DNA from: Arthrobacter sp. OY3WO11
GTDB lineage: Bacteria; Actinomycetota; Actinomycetes; Actinomycetales; Micrococcaceae
NCBI RefSeq assembly: GCF_001641125.1
Contig: NZ_LWLP01000001.1
Coordinates: forward strand, 504,156-568,155
Reading direction: 5' to 3'
Length of the DNA stretch: 64,000 nt
Below are positions 53,521 to 62,561 of the stretch, piece by piece. Position 1 is the first letter of the stretch; every line of letters starts with the position of its first letter. Below the pieces are notes generated by a model that saw nothing but the letters and a program-made list of their open reading frames with translations, had not been told where the DNA came from and made no database searches. The position numbers and the translations under genes are program-made.

Positions 53521-54537
53521 ATGACAACCACCATGAACCGCCCCGCCAAACCTGCGGCGGCCATCAAACCCAAGCCCACCTTCAAACAGAGGCTCAACGT
53601 CTTCGACGTCAAAGCATCGCCCTACCTCTATATCGCACCGTTCTTTATCCTCTTCGCACTCGTGGGACTGTTCCCGCTGGTCTACACCTTCGTGGTCAGC
53701 CTCTTCGACTGGCACCTCCTCAAGGGCCAGGGAGACTTTGTGGGCCTGCAAAACTTCACGGAAGTCCTCCAGGACCGCTTCTTTTGGAACTCCCTGTTCA
53801 ACACGGTCAGCATCTTCCTGCTGTCCGCGATCCCGCAGCTTGCCGTGGCGCTGTTCCTGGCCGCCGTGCTGGACCAGAACCTTAGGGCCAAGACCTTCTG
53901 GCGGATGAGCGTGCTCCTGCCCTACATCGTCACCCCGGTGGCGGTGGCCATGATCTTCACCAACATGTTCGGCGAACAGTACGGCCTCATCAACAACGTC
54001 CTGGGAAATTTCGGCCTGGATCCGGTGATGTGGAAGAACGAGACCCTGCCCAGCCACATTGCCATCGCCACCATGGTGAACTGGCGCTGGACCGGCTATA
54101 ACGCCCTCATCCTGCTGGCCGCAATGCAGGCCGTTCCCCGCGACCTGTACGAGTCCGCGGCGCTGGACGGCGCCGGAGCCCTCCGCCGTTTCTTCAGCAT
54201 CACCCTGCCGAGCATCAGGCCCACGATGGTTTTTGTTGTCATTACCTCCACCATCGGCGGCCTGCAGATCTTCACCGAACCGCGGCTGTTTGATCCCGCC
54301 ACCGCAGGAGGCTCCCAGCGGCAGTTCCAGACCACAGTGCTGTATCTCTGGGAGATGGCCTTCCAACGCCAGAACTTCGGCAAGGCGTCCACCATCGCCT
54401 GGCTCCTCTTCCTGATCATCGTGCTGTTCGGTGTCATCAATTACCTGATCTCCCGTCGCATCGCCACTGCGGATGCAGCAAGGCCCTCCCGGTCAACAAG
54501 GAGAGCCCGGGAACGCGCTGAAAGGACTACGCGATGA
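53521..54537 (+). CDS. Sugar ABC transporter permease (first of pair)
   Basis: A 338-residue permease with an approximately 45-residue basic N-terminus, then six helices (first near ASPYLYIAPFFILFALVGLFPLVY). The EAA loop is AMQAVPRDLYESAALDGAGALRRFF. ATG at 53521 follows GGAGGGGCAAAAGCCC. The tetraloop hairpin upstream separates it from the binding-protein gene. It overlaps the next permease by 4 bases. With the partner at 54534 it makes the channel of a carbohydrate importer of the CUT1 class, which typically relies on a shared MsiK-like ATPase in actinobacteria. Confidence 0.92.
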   Translation: MTTTMNRPAKPAAAIKPKPTFKQRLNVFDVKASPYLYIAPFFILFALVGLFPLVYTFVVSLFDWHLLKGQGDFVGLQNFTEVLQDRFFWNSLFNTVSIFLLSAIPQLAVALFLAAVLDQNLRAKTFWRMSVLLPYIVTPVAVAMIFTNMFGEQYGLINNVLGNFGLDPVMWKNETLPSHIAIATMVNWRWTGYNALILLAAMQAVPRDLYESAALDGAGALRRFFSITLPSIRPTMVFVVITSTIGGLQIFTEPRLFDPATAGGSQRQFQTTVLYLWEMAFQRQNFGKASTIAWLLFLIIVLFGVINYLISRRIATADAARPSRSTRRARERAERTTR

Positions 54538-55454
54538 GCATCATCGAAGGGGCGCCCCCTGCCGCCGACGGCGTCTTGCCCGCCGAAAAGAAGCCTTCCG
54601 GCCGCCCGGCCCCCTTCCGCAAGCGCTTTGTGGGCTCGGGGGAAAAGCCAGGGTTCCTGACCTACGGCCTGCTCCTCGCCTTCCTGGTGTCGTCGGCCTA
54701 CCCGTTGTGGTGGTCAGCCGTCATTGGCAGCCGCTCCAACGAGGCCCTCGGCGAAACCTGGCCGCCCCTGCTGCCCGGAGGAAACTTCTGGACCAACGTG
54801 GGCGAGGTCTTTGACACCATTCCGTTCTGGCTCGCCCTCGGAAACAGTGTCCTGATTTCCTGCATCATCACCCTGTCCGTGGTTGGCTTTTCCACCCTGG
54901 CCGGCTACGCCTTTGCGAAACTGCGCTTCAAAGGCCGGAACGGGCTCATGCTGATGGTGGTGGCCACCATGGCCATCCCGACGCAGCTTGGCATCATCCC
55001 GCTCTTCATGGTGATGAGAACCCTGGGCTGGACCGGCGAAATCGGAGCTGTGGTGGTGCCCACGCTGGTAACCGCGTTCGGCGTCTTCTTCATGCGGCAA
55101 TACCTGGTGGACGTCATCCCGGATGAGCTCATCGAATCCGCACGGATGGACGGGGCAAACATGATTTCCACCTTCTGGCATGTAGCCATGCCGGCAGCAC
55201 GGCCTGCCATGGCCATCCTGGGGCTGTTCACTTTCATGACGGCCTGGACCGATTTCCTGTGGCCGCTGCTGGTGCTCGACGCCGGCAACCCCACGTTGCA
55301 GACGGCGCTGAGCCAGCTGCAGTCAGCCCGCTACGTGGACTACTCCGTGGTCCTCGCAGGAGCGGTGCTGGCAACCCTGCCGCTTTTGGTGCTCTTCGCA
55401 CTGGCCGGCAAACAACTCATCTCAGGAATTATGCAAGGAGCAGTGAAGGGCTAA
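54534..55454 (+). CDS. Sugar ABC transporter permease (second of pair)
   Basis: A 306-residue permease of the MalG type with a 40-residue Pro/Ala-rich cytoplasmic start and six membrane helices. The EAA loop is RQYLVDVIPDELIESARMDGAN. It starts within the ATGA overlap with the previous gene and its own stop (TAA) shares one base with the ATG of the GH1 gene, so the whole transport-hydrolase set is translationally coupled. Substrate specificity rests on the adjacent GH1 enzyme: unphosphorylated beta-glucosides. Confidence 0.92.
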   Translation: MSIIEGAPPAADGVLPAEKKPSGRPAPFRKRFVGSGEKPGFLTYGLLLAFLVSSAYPLWWSAVIGSRSNEALGETWPPLLPGGNFWTNVGEVFDTIPFWLALGNSVLISCIITLSVVGFSTLAGYAFAKLRFKGRNGLMLMVVATMAIPTQLGIIPLFMVMRTLGWTGEIGAVVVPTLVTAFGVFFMRQYLVDVIPDELIESARMDGANMISTFWHVAMPAARPAMAILGLFTFMTAWTDFLWPLLVLDAGNPTLQTALSQLQSARYVDYSVVLAGAVLATLPLLVLFALAGKQLISGIMQGAVKG

Positions 55455-56896
55455 TGCAGCACCCGACGTACCAGCGGCAGTGGCCCGAGGGCTTTATCTG
55501 GGGATCAGCGACGGCGGCTGCCCAGATAGAGGGCGCCGGCCACGAGGGCGGCAAGGAAGATTCCATCTGGGACCACTTCGCGCGAATCCCCGGAGCCATT
55601 GCCCGCGGTGAGAACCTTGAACAGGCAGTGGACCACTACCACCGGATGCCCCAGGACGTCCGGCTGATGAAAGAGCTGGGGCTGGACTCTTACCGGTTTT
55701 CCACCAGTTGGGCGCGGGTGCGCCCCGGGGACAGGGCCGTCAACCGCGAGGGGCTGGACTTCTATTCCCGGCTGGTGGATGAGCTCCTTGAAGCCGGCAT
55801 CCTGCCCTGGCTCACCCTGTACCACTGGGACCTGCCGCAGGCCCTTGAGGAAAAAGGCGGCTGGGCCAACCGGGACACCGCCTACAGGTTCGCGGAGTAC
55901 GCCAATGACGTCTACTCGGCGCTGGGGGACCGGGTCCGGCACTGGACCACCTTCAATGAGCCGTTCTGTTCGTCGCTCCTGGGCTACGGCTCCGGCGTGC
56001 ACGCACCCGGCCGGCAGGAGCCCGCGGCGGCCATCGCCGCCGTGCACCACCAGCACCTGGCCCACGGGTTGGCCGTCAATGAGCTGCGCGGGCGCGGAGC
56101 CCAGCACTTGGGCATCACCCTGAACCTGAGCAATTCGATTCCGCGGGACAGCCAGGACCCGGTGGACCTCGACGCTGCCCGCCGGTTTGACTCGTTGCAG
56201 AACCGGATCTTCCTCGACCCCATCCTGCGGGGAGCCTATCCGGAAGACTCCCTGCGGGACCTGGCCCCGTTCGGCCTGCCAGGCCTGATTCTTCCAGGTG
56301 ACCTGGAGCTCATCAGCGCGCCGCTGGAATTCCTGGGCGTGAACCACTACCACGATGACCTCATCAGCGGACACGCTGACGACGCCGGAAGCGACGGCCA
56401 CTCCGGCGGCGCGGAACGTGCCTCTGCATCGCCTTGGATCGGTTCGGAGGATATCGCCTTTCCCAGCCGCGGGCTTCCGCGTACTGCGATGGGGTGGGAA
56501 GTGAATCCGGATGGGCTCCGCAAGCTACTGGTCCGGCTGGGGGAGGAATACGCCACGCTGCCGCCGCTCTACATCACCGAAAACGGAGCCGCATACGAGG
56601 ACACTGTCAGCCCCGATGGCGCCGTGCACGACGCCGAGCGGACCCGGTTCATCCTGGACCATGTGGCAGCAGTGGGTGAAGCAATCGACCAGGGTGCCGA
56701 CGTCCGCGGCTACTTTGTCTGGTCCCTCCTGGACAACTTCGAGTGGTCATGGGGCTATGGAAAGCGCTTCGGGATTGTCCGCGTGGACTACGGCACGCTG
56801 GAACGCACCGTCAAGGACAGCGGCAAGGCCTACGCCGGGCTGATCGCCGCGGCACGGCAGAGCGCGTCCCAACCTCCTGCGTTCCTGCCCGCCTAA
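55454..56896 (+). CDS. Beta-glucosidase, GH1 family
   Basis: A 480-residue cytoplasmic GH1 enzyme. Acid/base Glu169 is in TTFNEPFCSS and nucleophile Glu376 in YITENGAAYED. FIWGSATAAAQIEGAGHEGG and SRFSTSWARV-like YRFSTSWARVRP are the standard motifs, and WSLLDNFEWSWGYGKRFGIVRVDY marks the sugar-binding region with the aglycone-site Trp. The C-terminal phospho-binding Lys/Tyr pair of the enzyme at 49591 is absent, so this one should act on unphosphorylated beta-glucosides imported by the ABC system. Between residues 310 and 345 there is a Gly/Ser/Asp-rich loop (HADDAGSDGHSGG) seen in many actinobacterial members. Confidence 0.94.
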   Translation: MQHPTYQRQWPEGFIWGSATAAAQIEGAGHEGGKEDSIWDHFARIPGAIARGENLEQAVDHYHRMPQDVRLMKELGLDSYRFSTSWARVRPGDRAVNREGLDFYSRLVDELLEAGILPWLTLYHWDLPQALEEKGGWANRDTAYRFAEYANDVYSALGDRVRHWTTFNEPFCSSLLGYGSGVHAPGRQEPAAAIAAVHHQHLAHGLAVNELRGRGAQHLGITLNLSNSIPRDSQDPVDLDAARRFDSLQNRIFLDPILRGAYPEDSLRDLAPFGLPGLILPGDLELISAPLEFLGVNHYHDDLISGHADDAGSDGHSGGAERASASPWIGSEDIAFPSRGLPRTAMGWEVNPDGLRKLLVRLGEEYATLPPLYITENGAAYEDTVSPDGAVHDAERTRFILDHVAAVGEAIDQGADVRGYFVWSLLDNFEWSWGYGKRFGIVRVDYGTLERTVKDSGKAYAGLIAAARQSASQPPAFLPA

Positions 56897-56944
56897 ACTG
56901 AAATTCCCGGCACCTGTGCCAGCCAGACCACGGAGCGAAGAAAA

Positions 56945-57961
56945 GTGAAGCAAGACACCAGCGGAAGCCGGCCGACGCCCACCCTGGAAATGGTGGCCGC
57001 GCTGGCCGGCGTCTCCCGTGCCACCGTGTCCCGCGTGGTCAATGACGTGCCGAGCGTGGATGAGGACATTGCCGCCAAGGTGCGCCAGGCGATTCTCGCC
57101 GTGAACTACACGCCCAACCGGGCTGCCCGGTCCCTGGCAAGCAGGCGACCCAACTCCGTGACGCTCATTGTGCCGGAGTCCACCTCCAAGGTCTTCGCGG
57201 ACCCGTTTTTCGCATCGGTGGTCCAGGGCGTGGCGCTGTACCTGGCGGACACGGATTACACCCTGAACATGGTCATCGCTTCCGAAGCCAAACCGGAGAA
57301 AACCAGGGCCTTCCTGCTTGGCGGCAACGTGGCCGGTGCCCTGGTGGTGTCCCACCATGCAGGGGACCGGTCCTGGACCCACCTCAGCGATTACATTCCC
57401 ATGGTGTTCGCCGGCAGGCCGCTGGGCGAAAGTGCCAGCTACTACGTGGATGTGGACAACGAGGCTGCGGCGGCAGGAGCCACCCGGCTGCTCATTGAGA
57501 GTGGACGGACCAATATTGCCACCATCGCAGGGCCCCAGGACATGCCGCCGGGCATCGACCGCGTCAACGGCTGGAGGGCGGCCATGGCGGAGGCCGGGCT
57601 GGATGATTCCCGGGTTGAGTACGGTGACTTCACCCTGGCATCCGGGGCCAAGGCGATGCGCCGCCTCCTCGGCAGCGGGAAGCCGGTTGACGGTGTTTTC
57701 GTGGCCAATGACCAGATGGCCGCAGGCGCTTATACAGTGCTGCAGGAAAGGGGGTTGCGCATACCCCAGGATGTGGCTGTGGTTGGCTTCGACGACGATT
57801 CGTTCGCCACCTCAGTCAATCCCCAGCTGACCACCGTGCACCACCCGATCATTGAAATGGGCAAGAAGATGGCCGAAATCCTGGTGGACCTCATCGAGGG
57901 GAAAGACACCGCACGCGTTACGCAGATTCCCACTTCACTCGTGATCCGGGAATCCGTCTGA
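56945..57961 (+). CDS. LacI family transcriptional regulator of the beta-glucoside ABC operon
   Basis: A 338-residue LacI/GalR protein with HTH at residues 11-30 (LEMVAALAGVSRATVSRVV), hinge helix NRAARSLASRRP and a sugar-binding domain (VTLIVPESTSKVFADPFF; IAGPQDMPPGIDRVNGWRAA; DVAVVGFDDDSFA). The GTG start follows a GGAGCGAAGAAAA ribosome site. It is the fifth gene of the operon and most likely acts on the twin palindromes at 52045 and 52100, a negative feedback loop relieved by a beta-glucoside. It overlaps the oxidoreductase gene by one base (TGATG). Confidence 0.92.
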   Translation: MKQDTSGSRPTPTLEMVAALAGVSRATVSRVVNDVPSVDEDIAAKVRQAILAVNYTPNRAARSLASRRPNSVTLIVPESTSKVFADPFFASVVQGVALYLADTDYTLNMVIASEAKPEKTRAFLLGGNVAGALVVSHHAGDRSWTHLSDYIPMVFAGRPLGESASYYVDVDNEAAAAGATRLLIESGRTNIATIAGPQDMPPGIDRVNGWRAAMAEAGLDDSRVEYGDFTLASGAKAMRRLLGSGKPVDGVFVANDQMAAGAYTVLQERGLRIPQDVAVVGFDDDSFATSVNPQLTTVHHPIIEMGKKMAEILVDLIEGKDTARVTQIPTSLVIRESV

Positions 57962-59013
57962 TGGCCGGCAGCACACCCAGTGCCCCCGATGCCAGTGCCC
58001 GGACCCTCCGCTGGGGCGTTGTGGCCACAGGGCGGATCGCGCATAAGGTCACCCGGGACCTCGCCCGCCTTGAAGATGCCCAACTCCATGCAGTGAGTTC
58101 GCGCAGCCAGGGCTCAGCCCGGGCATTCGCGGAAGAACACGGCTTCGCGGCCAGCTACCATGACGGTCCAGCCGGATCCGGATACCAGCAGCTCTTTGCC
58201 GATCCCCGCGTGGACGTGGTGTACGTCGCCACGCCCCATGCGCAGCACTTCGAGGTTGTCCGCGCCGCGCTTGACGCCGGAAAACACGTCCTGTGCGAGA
58301 AGCCCTTCACGATCAACGCCAGCGAAGCCCGGGAACTGGTCCAGCTGGCAGGGGAGCGCAACCTGTTTCTGATGGAAGCCGTCTGGACGCGCTTCCTGCC
58401 GGCAACCCGCCGTGCCCTGGAGCTGATCCGCGGCGGCAGAATTGGAACGGTGCGCTGGGTCCAGGCTGATCTGGGCTTTCCCGCAGCCTATGATCCTGCG
58501 GACAGGCTGTGGGACCCTGCTGCCGGCGGCGGTGCACTCCTGGACCTCGCGGTCTACCCGCTGACCTGGGCGGTTGCGGCACTCGGCTTCCCCCAAGGGC
58601 TCACAGCCCGAGGCCACCTGAACCAGGACGGCGTTGATGTCCAGGACACCCTCACCCTCGAGTACCCGGAGGGGGCTGCAGCCCAGCTCACTTCCTCGCT
58701 CCAGGCTGCCGGTCCCGGCATGGCAACCATCAGCGGAACAGCAGGCTGGATACGGACCGGTTCCCCGCTTTATAACCCGCGCACGCTGGAGATCTGCGGA
58801 CCGGACGGCAGGATCGAAGTGGAGCATTTCCACGAAGAAGCCGAGGGCTTCATCCACGAACTGCGCGAAACAGCCCGCTGCATCCGCGCCGGCCTGCAGG
58901 AAAGCCCGCTGATGCCCTGGAACGAAACCGTGCAGGTAATGGAGTTGCTGGACCAGGCCCGGGAACAGATAGGGCTGCACTACGCGAACGACGCGCGGGC
59001 GGTCACCACCTAG
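57961..59013 (+). CDS. Gfo/Idh/MocA family oxidoreductase
   Basis: A 350-residue NAD(P)-dependent oxidoreductase. The Rossmann domain starts LRWGVVATGRIAHKVTRDLA and contains VDVVYVATPHAQHFEVV and the family hallmark GKHVLCEKPFTINASEA; the C-terminal alpha/beta domain holds AAGGGALLDLAVYPL with the catalytic-site His/Asp/Tyr region. Members oxidise or isomerise sugars, inositols and aldoses. Co-operonic with GH1 and LacI, it may process a modified glucose released from the imported beta-glucoside, but the substrate is unknown. The stop shares CTAG with the stop of the convergent FUSC-type gene. Confidence 0.9.
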   Translation: MAGSTPSAPDASARTLRWGVVATGRIAHKVTRDLARLEDAQLHAVSSRSQGSARAFAEEHGFAASYHDGPAGSGYQQLFADPRVDVVYVATPHAQHFEVVRAALDAGKHVLCEKPFTINASEARELVQLAGERNLFLMEAVWTRFLPATRRALELIRGGRIGTVRWVQADLGFPAAYDPADRLWDPAAGGGALLDLAVYPLTWAVAALGFPQGLTARGHLNQDGVDVQDTLTLEYPEGAAAQLTSSLQAAGPGMATISGTAGWIRTGSPLYNPRTLEICGPDGRIEVEHFHEEAEGFIHELRETARCIRAGLQESPLMPWNETVQVMELLDQAREQIGLHYANDARAVTT

Positions 59014-60137
59014 AGCGCGGGCAGCACATCACGGGCTTCGCGGGCATCCATCCCGGTGGCCTCCAGCAGGTCCACCATCAGCGGCCGGTACAGCATCACC
59101 ACCGTCTCACCTTCAAGCCGCTGCACCTCCAGCAACTTGGGGTGCAGGCGCAGGGCAATCTCGCTCAGGTCCTGGCGGGCGGTGCGCAGGTGGGCGCGCC
59201 GGGCGCCGTCGTGCGTTTCCGCCAAGCCCAGCGAAAGCTCATCAATGGCGGCAGCGGTCTCCTGCAGCACCTCCGCGATGTTTTCTGTTGCCTCGTCCGA
59301 CAACGCCGCGTGGTTAATTGCGCTTGTCAGCCTGCGGGCGAATACCCGGCTGTTCCGCAGCGCCAGGTCAATGAAGTCGAGCGACTGTTTGAGCCGGTCC
59401 AGCTCATCCCGGTGCCGGCGGTAGGCCGGCGCCAGGGTGGCCACCTCGCCGGAAGCGCGCAGGGACTGGCGCATCCCGTCCACCAGCGGCTGGCAGTTCC
59501 TGCCCCGGATGAGGGCATGCCACGCCTGGGTGGAATCACTGTTAACCAGCGCCCCGGCGCACTCGCGCAATACCTCGGCGAGCTCGTGCAGCAGCTTTTG
59601 CACGTCCTTGCGGGGTTCACGGCGGGGGTCCTTGGGGGCCAGGATGGTCACCAGCAGGGCGAACAGTCCGCCCACCACGGCATCGATGCTCCTGGTAAAC
59701 GGACCGCCCGACGGTGCGGTCAGCAACACCACCAGCAGCGACTGCAGGGCCAGCTGGGTGGTGAAGATGTTCCCGCTGTCCAGGAACCTTGCGAGCAGGA
59801 TGGAAAATAAGAGGACGACGGCGGCCTGCCAGATTCCGGCACCCAGCCAGTGCAGGAGGAGGTCGCCCACCGCAATGCCGATAGTGCAGCCCAGGCCCAC
59901 CTCCAGTACCCGCCGCAGCCGCGGTTCACGGGAGAACCCAAGCGCGATCAGTGATGAGGTAGCCGCGAAGAGCGGATCGGAGTGGCCCAGCACGTATTCA
60001 GCGAAAGCGTAGGCGCCCACGGCGCAGACCGTCATCTGGATGGCCGGGATGAGGGAATTCCGGCTCCGGATCATGCCGGTGCGGAAGCGGCCGCGCAGGA
60101 AGCGCCTGCCTGCTGAGAGTCCTGCTGCGGGGGCCAT
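59010..60137 (-). CDS. FUSC/aromatic acid exporter family membrane protein
   Basis: A 375-residue protein with five to six helices in residues 25-165 (for example LIPAIQMTVCAVGAYAFAEYVLG; WQAAVVLLFSILLARFL) and a long cytoplasmic helical region to the C-terminus (ELAEVLRECAGALVNS; RDELDRLKQSLDFIDLALRN), the layout of FUSC/ArAE (aromatic acid exporter, AaeB/YccS-like) half-length proteins. The ATG at 60137 is taken because TAGACT ends 7 bases before it (leaderless); frames starting further out to 60197 would read through this box. Function may be efflux of weak aromatic acids or envelope stress, but nothing in the context fixes it. Confidence 0.82.
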   Translation of the reverse strand: MAPAAGLSAGRRFLRGRFRTGMIRSRNSLIPAIQMTVCAVGAYAFAEYVLGHSDPLFAATSSLIALGFSREPRLRRVLEVGLGCTIGIAVGDLLLHWLGAGIWQAAVVLLFSILLARFLDSGNIFTTQLALQSLLVVLLTAPSGGPFTRSIDAVVGGLFALLVTILAPKDPRREPRKDVQKLLHELAEVLRECAGALVNSDSTQAWHALIRGRNCQPLVDGMRQSLRASGEVATLAPAYRRHRDELDRLKQSLDFIDLALRNSRVFARRLTSAINHAALSDEATENIAEVLQETAAAIDELSLGLAETHDGARRAHLRTARQDLSEIALRLHPKLLEVQRLEGETVVMLYRPLMVDLLEATGMDAREARDVLPAL

Positions 60138-60260
60138 GCGGTCCAGTCTATTGCCGGCCGGCATATTTCTTTTGGCGACTCTTTGGTGCCGGTGCACTAC
60201 GGCCGGACATGTGATCTGCGCAATGGTGACCGGGCATTTGTCAGCGAATATCCCGCCGTC

Positions 60261-60300
60261 GTTAATCCTCCGTTCACCTTGGTCCGCCCGTCCCGTTACC
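60261..60300 (+). promoter_or_regulatory. Possible PHO box upstream of pstS
   Basis: GTTAATC (60261) and GTTCACC (60272) are direct repeats at an 11-base period; a weaker CGTTACC follows at 60294, two periods later. This spacing is that of actinobacterial PhoP boxes (GTTCACC-N4 units). The site lies about 130 bases before pstS in the 263-base gap after the FUSC-type gene; no other gene or hairpin is obvious there. Confidence 0.45.
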
Positions 60301-60400
60301 TGCGGAGCCTAACTTCGTTGAAGGTACAAAACCTACGCATCGCGCAGCAGGGTTCTCCGTCCCTGTCCGCAACTGAAAAACCCTGGAAGGGGTACATCTA

Positions 60401-61522
60401 GTGAAGGCACTCCGCTTCGGCCGCCACGCGGCTATCGCTGTTATCGCAGCCGGCGCTCTCGCGCTTACCTCCTGCGGTTCAGACAACGCCACGGGCACCG
60501 CCCCCGAAGGTGACCAGGCTTCCTCCGGCCCCAAGGTCACCGGTACCCTGACCGGCATCGGTTCCTCAGCCCAGGGCGCTGCCATGGACGCGTGGAAGAC
60601 AGAGTTCGCTGCCGCGAACCCGGGCGCCACCGTACAGTACTCGCCGGACGGCTCCGGCGCAGGCCGCAAGGCGCTGCTGGATGGTTCCGCCCAGTTCGGC
60701 GGTTCCGACGCCTACCTGAAGGACGAGGAATACACCCAGTCCCAGGAAGTCTGCGGCCCCGACGGTGCCCTCAACATCCCGGTCTACATCTCCCCGATTG
60801 CGATCGCCTTCAACCTTCCCGGCATTACCGAGCTGAAGCTGGATGCTGCCACCGTGGCGAAGATCTTCCGTGGCGAGATTGCCACCTGGAACGATCCCGC
60901 AATTGCTGCGCTGAACGAAGGCGTGGACCTCCCGGACCTCAAGGTTACTCCCGTGAACCGCTCCGATGATTCCGGCACCACCACCAACTTCACCGACTAC
61001 TTGGCTGCAGCAGCACCCGAGGTCTGGACGGACAAGGCCTCCGGCGTGTGGCCGGGATCGCTCCAGGGCGAAAATGCCAAGGGCACCTCAGGTGTGGTCA
61101 AGACCGTCACCGACACCCCCGGCGCCATCACCTACGCTGATGACTCGGCTGTCAGCGGCAAGCTCGGAGTTGCCCAGATCAAGGTCGGCGAAGCCTTCAC
61201 CGAAATTTCTGCCGAAGCCGCAGCCAAGGCTGTGGACGCGGGCACCCCGGTTGAAGGCCGTTCCGCCAACGACCTCTCCATCAAGCTGGACCGCAAGACC
61301 ACCATCGAGGGCGCCTACCCAATCGTCCTGGTTTCCTTCCACGTCGTTTGCTCAACCTACGACTCCCAGGAGACCGTGGACCTGGTCAAGGCCTTTGAGA
61401 GCTACGTAGTCTCCGAGGAGGGCCAGCAGGCCGCAGCCGATTCGGCCAAGTCCGCGCCGCTTTCCTCCGACCTGGCCGCCAAGGCTGAAAAGGCCATCGA
61501 GTCCATCAAGGTCAAGTCCTAA
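60401..61522 (+). CDS. pstS: Phosphate ABC transporter substrate-binding lipoprotein PstS
   Basis: A 373-residue PstS, the high-affinity phosphate receptor. Lipoprotein signal ALALTSC with Cys25 lipidated. The phosphate-binding segments are visible: LTGIGSSAQGAAMDAW, SPDGSGAGRKALLDGSAQFGGSDAYL and PVNRSDDSGTTTNFTDYL. GTG start follows GGAAGGGG and ATCTA. First gene of the pst operon (S-C-A-B). A PHO-box-like direct repeat lies upstream and a hairpin follows the stop, so phosphate-starvation induction and an excess of PstS over the permeases are expected. Confidence 0.96.
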   Translation: MKALRFGRHAAIAVIAAGALALTSCGSDNATGTAPEGDQASSGPKVTGTLTGIGSSAQGAAMDAWKTEFAAANPGATVQYSPDGSGAGRKALLDGSAQFGGSDAYLKDEEYTQSQEVCGPDGALNIPVYISPIAIAFNLPGITELKLDAATVAKIFRGEIATWNDPAIAALNEGVDLPDLKVTPVNRSDDSGTTTNFTDYLAAAAPEVWTDKASGVWPGSLQGENAKGTSGVVKTVTDTPGAITYADDSAVSGKLGVAQIKVGEAFTEISAEAAAKAVDAGTPVEGRSANDLSIKLDRKTTIEGAYPIVLVSFHVVCSTYDSQETVDLVKAFESYVVSEEGQQAAADSAKSAPLSSDLAAKAEKAIESIKVKS

Positions 61523-61539
61523 CCACGCTCTGATTCCGG

Positions 61540-61572
61540 GTTCCCCGCCTGCCGAAAGGCAGTGCGGGGAAC
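61540..61572 (+). other. Intercistronic hairpin between pstS and pstC
   Basis: GTTCCCCGCCTGCC (61540-61553) pairs with GGCAGTGCGGGGAAC (61558-61572), a 14-bp stem with one bulged base and a GAAA tetraloop, 18 bases after the pstS stop. It resembles the hairpin at 53475 in the other ABC operon and should stabilise pstS message or partly terminate transcription. Confidence 0.8.
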
Positions 61573-61628
61573 TTGGCTTTCAAAGCCATCCGCTCCCACA
61601 TACCAGCAAACGATCGAAGGGCCGTCGA

Positions 61629-62561
61629 ATGACCGCCACCTCCCTGACCAGTACCCAGGGCGCCGGGCGCGCCGGGGACAAAATCTTCTCAGGTGCCGCC
61701 CTGGCTGCCGGCTGCCTCATTCTCGCCGTGCTCTTCGGCGTCGCGCTCTTCCTGGTGGTCCAGGCCATCCCCGCGCTCACCGCCCCGGCCGAAGAAATCC
61801 AGGGCGGAGAAGGCTTCTTCGCCTACATCTGGCCCATCGTGATCGGTACGCTGATCGCCGCCGTCATCGCCCTGGTGATTGCCACCCCCATCGCCATCGG
61901 CGTGGCCCTGTTTATTTCGCACTTTGCCCCCCGCAGGCTGGCCTCCGGACTCGGCTACCTGGTGGACCTGCTCGCCGCCATCCCGTCCGTGGTCTACGGC
62001 GCCTGGGGCGCGGCATTCCTCGCGAAGGAAATCTCGCCGGCGTACAACTGGCTCGCCGCGAACATGGGCTGGCTCCCCATCTTCCAGGGGCCTGCCTCGG
62101 CCACGGGCAAGACGATCCTTACCGCGGGCATCGTGCTCTCCGTGATGGTGCTTCCCATCATCACCTCGTTGTCCCGGGAAATCTTCCTGCAGACCCCCAA
62201 ACTGCACGAGGAAGCGGCCCTGGCGCTGGGTGCCACCCGCTGGGAAATGATCAAGATGTCCGTTCTGCCCTTCGCCCGCCCGGGCATCATCAGCGCCGTC
62301 ATGCTGGGCCTGGGCCGCGCCCTGGGCGAAACCATGGCCGTGGCACTGGTGCTCTCCTCCGGCGCCCTCACCGCCAGCCTGATCCAGTCCGGCAACCAGA
62401 CCATCGCCGCGGAAATCGCCTTGAACTTCCCGGAGGCCAGTGGACTCAAGGTCAGCACCCTGATCGCTGCCGGCCTGGTCCTGTTCGTCATCACCCTGGC
62501 CGTGAACATGATCGCCCGCTGGATCATCACCCGGCACAAAGAATTCTCGGGAGCCAACTAA
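61629..62561 (+). CDS. pstC: Phosphate ABC transporter permease PstC
   Basis: A 310-residue PstC with six helices. The first helix pair flanks an external segment (APAEEIQGGEGFFAY); LLAAIPSVVYGAWGA and the EAA-type loop LHEEAALALGATRWEMIK are typical. The Arg and Glu residues of family permeases that affect phosphate passage lie near ALGETMAVALVLSS. It starts 106 bases after pstS, beyond the intercistronic hairpin, with GAAGGGCCGTCGA before the ATG, and its stop abuts the pstA ATG. Confidence 0.95.
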   Translation: MTATSLTSTQGAGRAGDKIFSGAALAAGCLILAVLFGVALFLVVQAIPALTAPAEEIQGGEGFFAYIWPIVIGTLIAAVIALVIATPIAIGVALFISHFAPRRLASGLGYLVDLLAAIPSVVYGAWGAAFLAKEISPAYNWLAANMGWLPIFQGPASATGKTILTAGIVLSVMVLPIITSLSREIFLQTPKLHEEAALALGATRWEMIKMSVLPFARPGIISAVMLGLGRALGETMAVALVLSSGALTASLIQSGNQTIAAEIALNFPEASGLKVSTLIAAGLVLFVITLAVNMIARWIITRHKEFSGAN

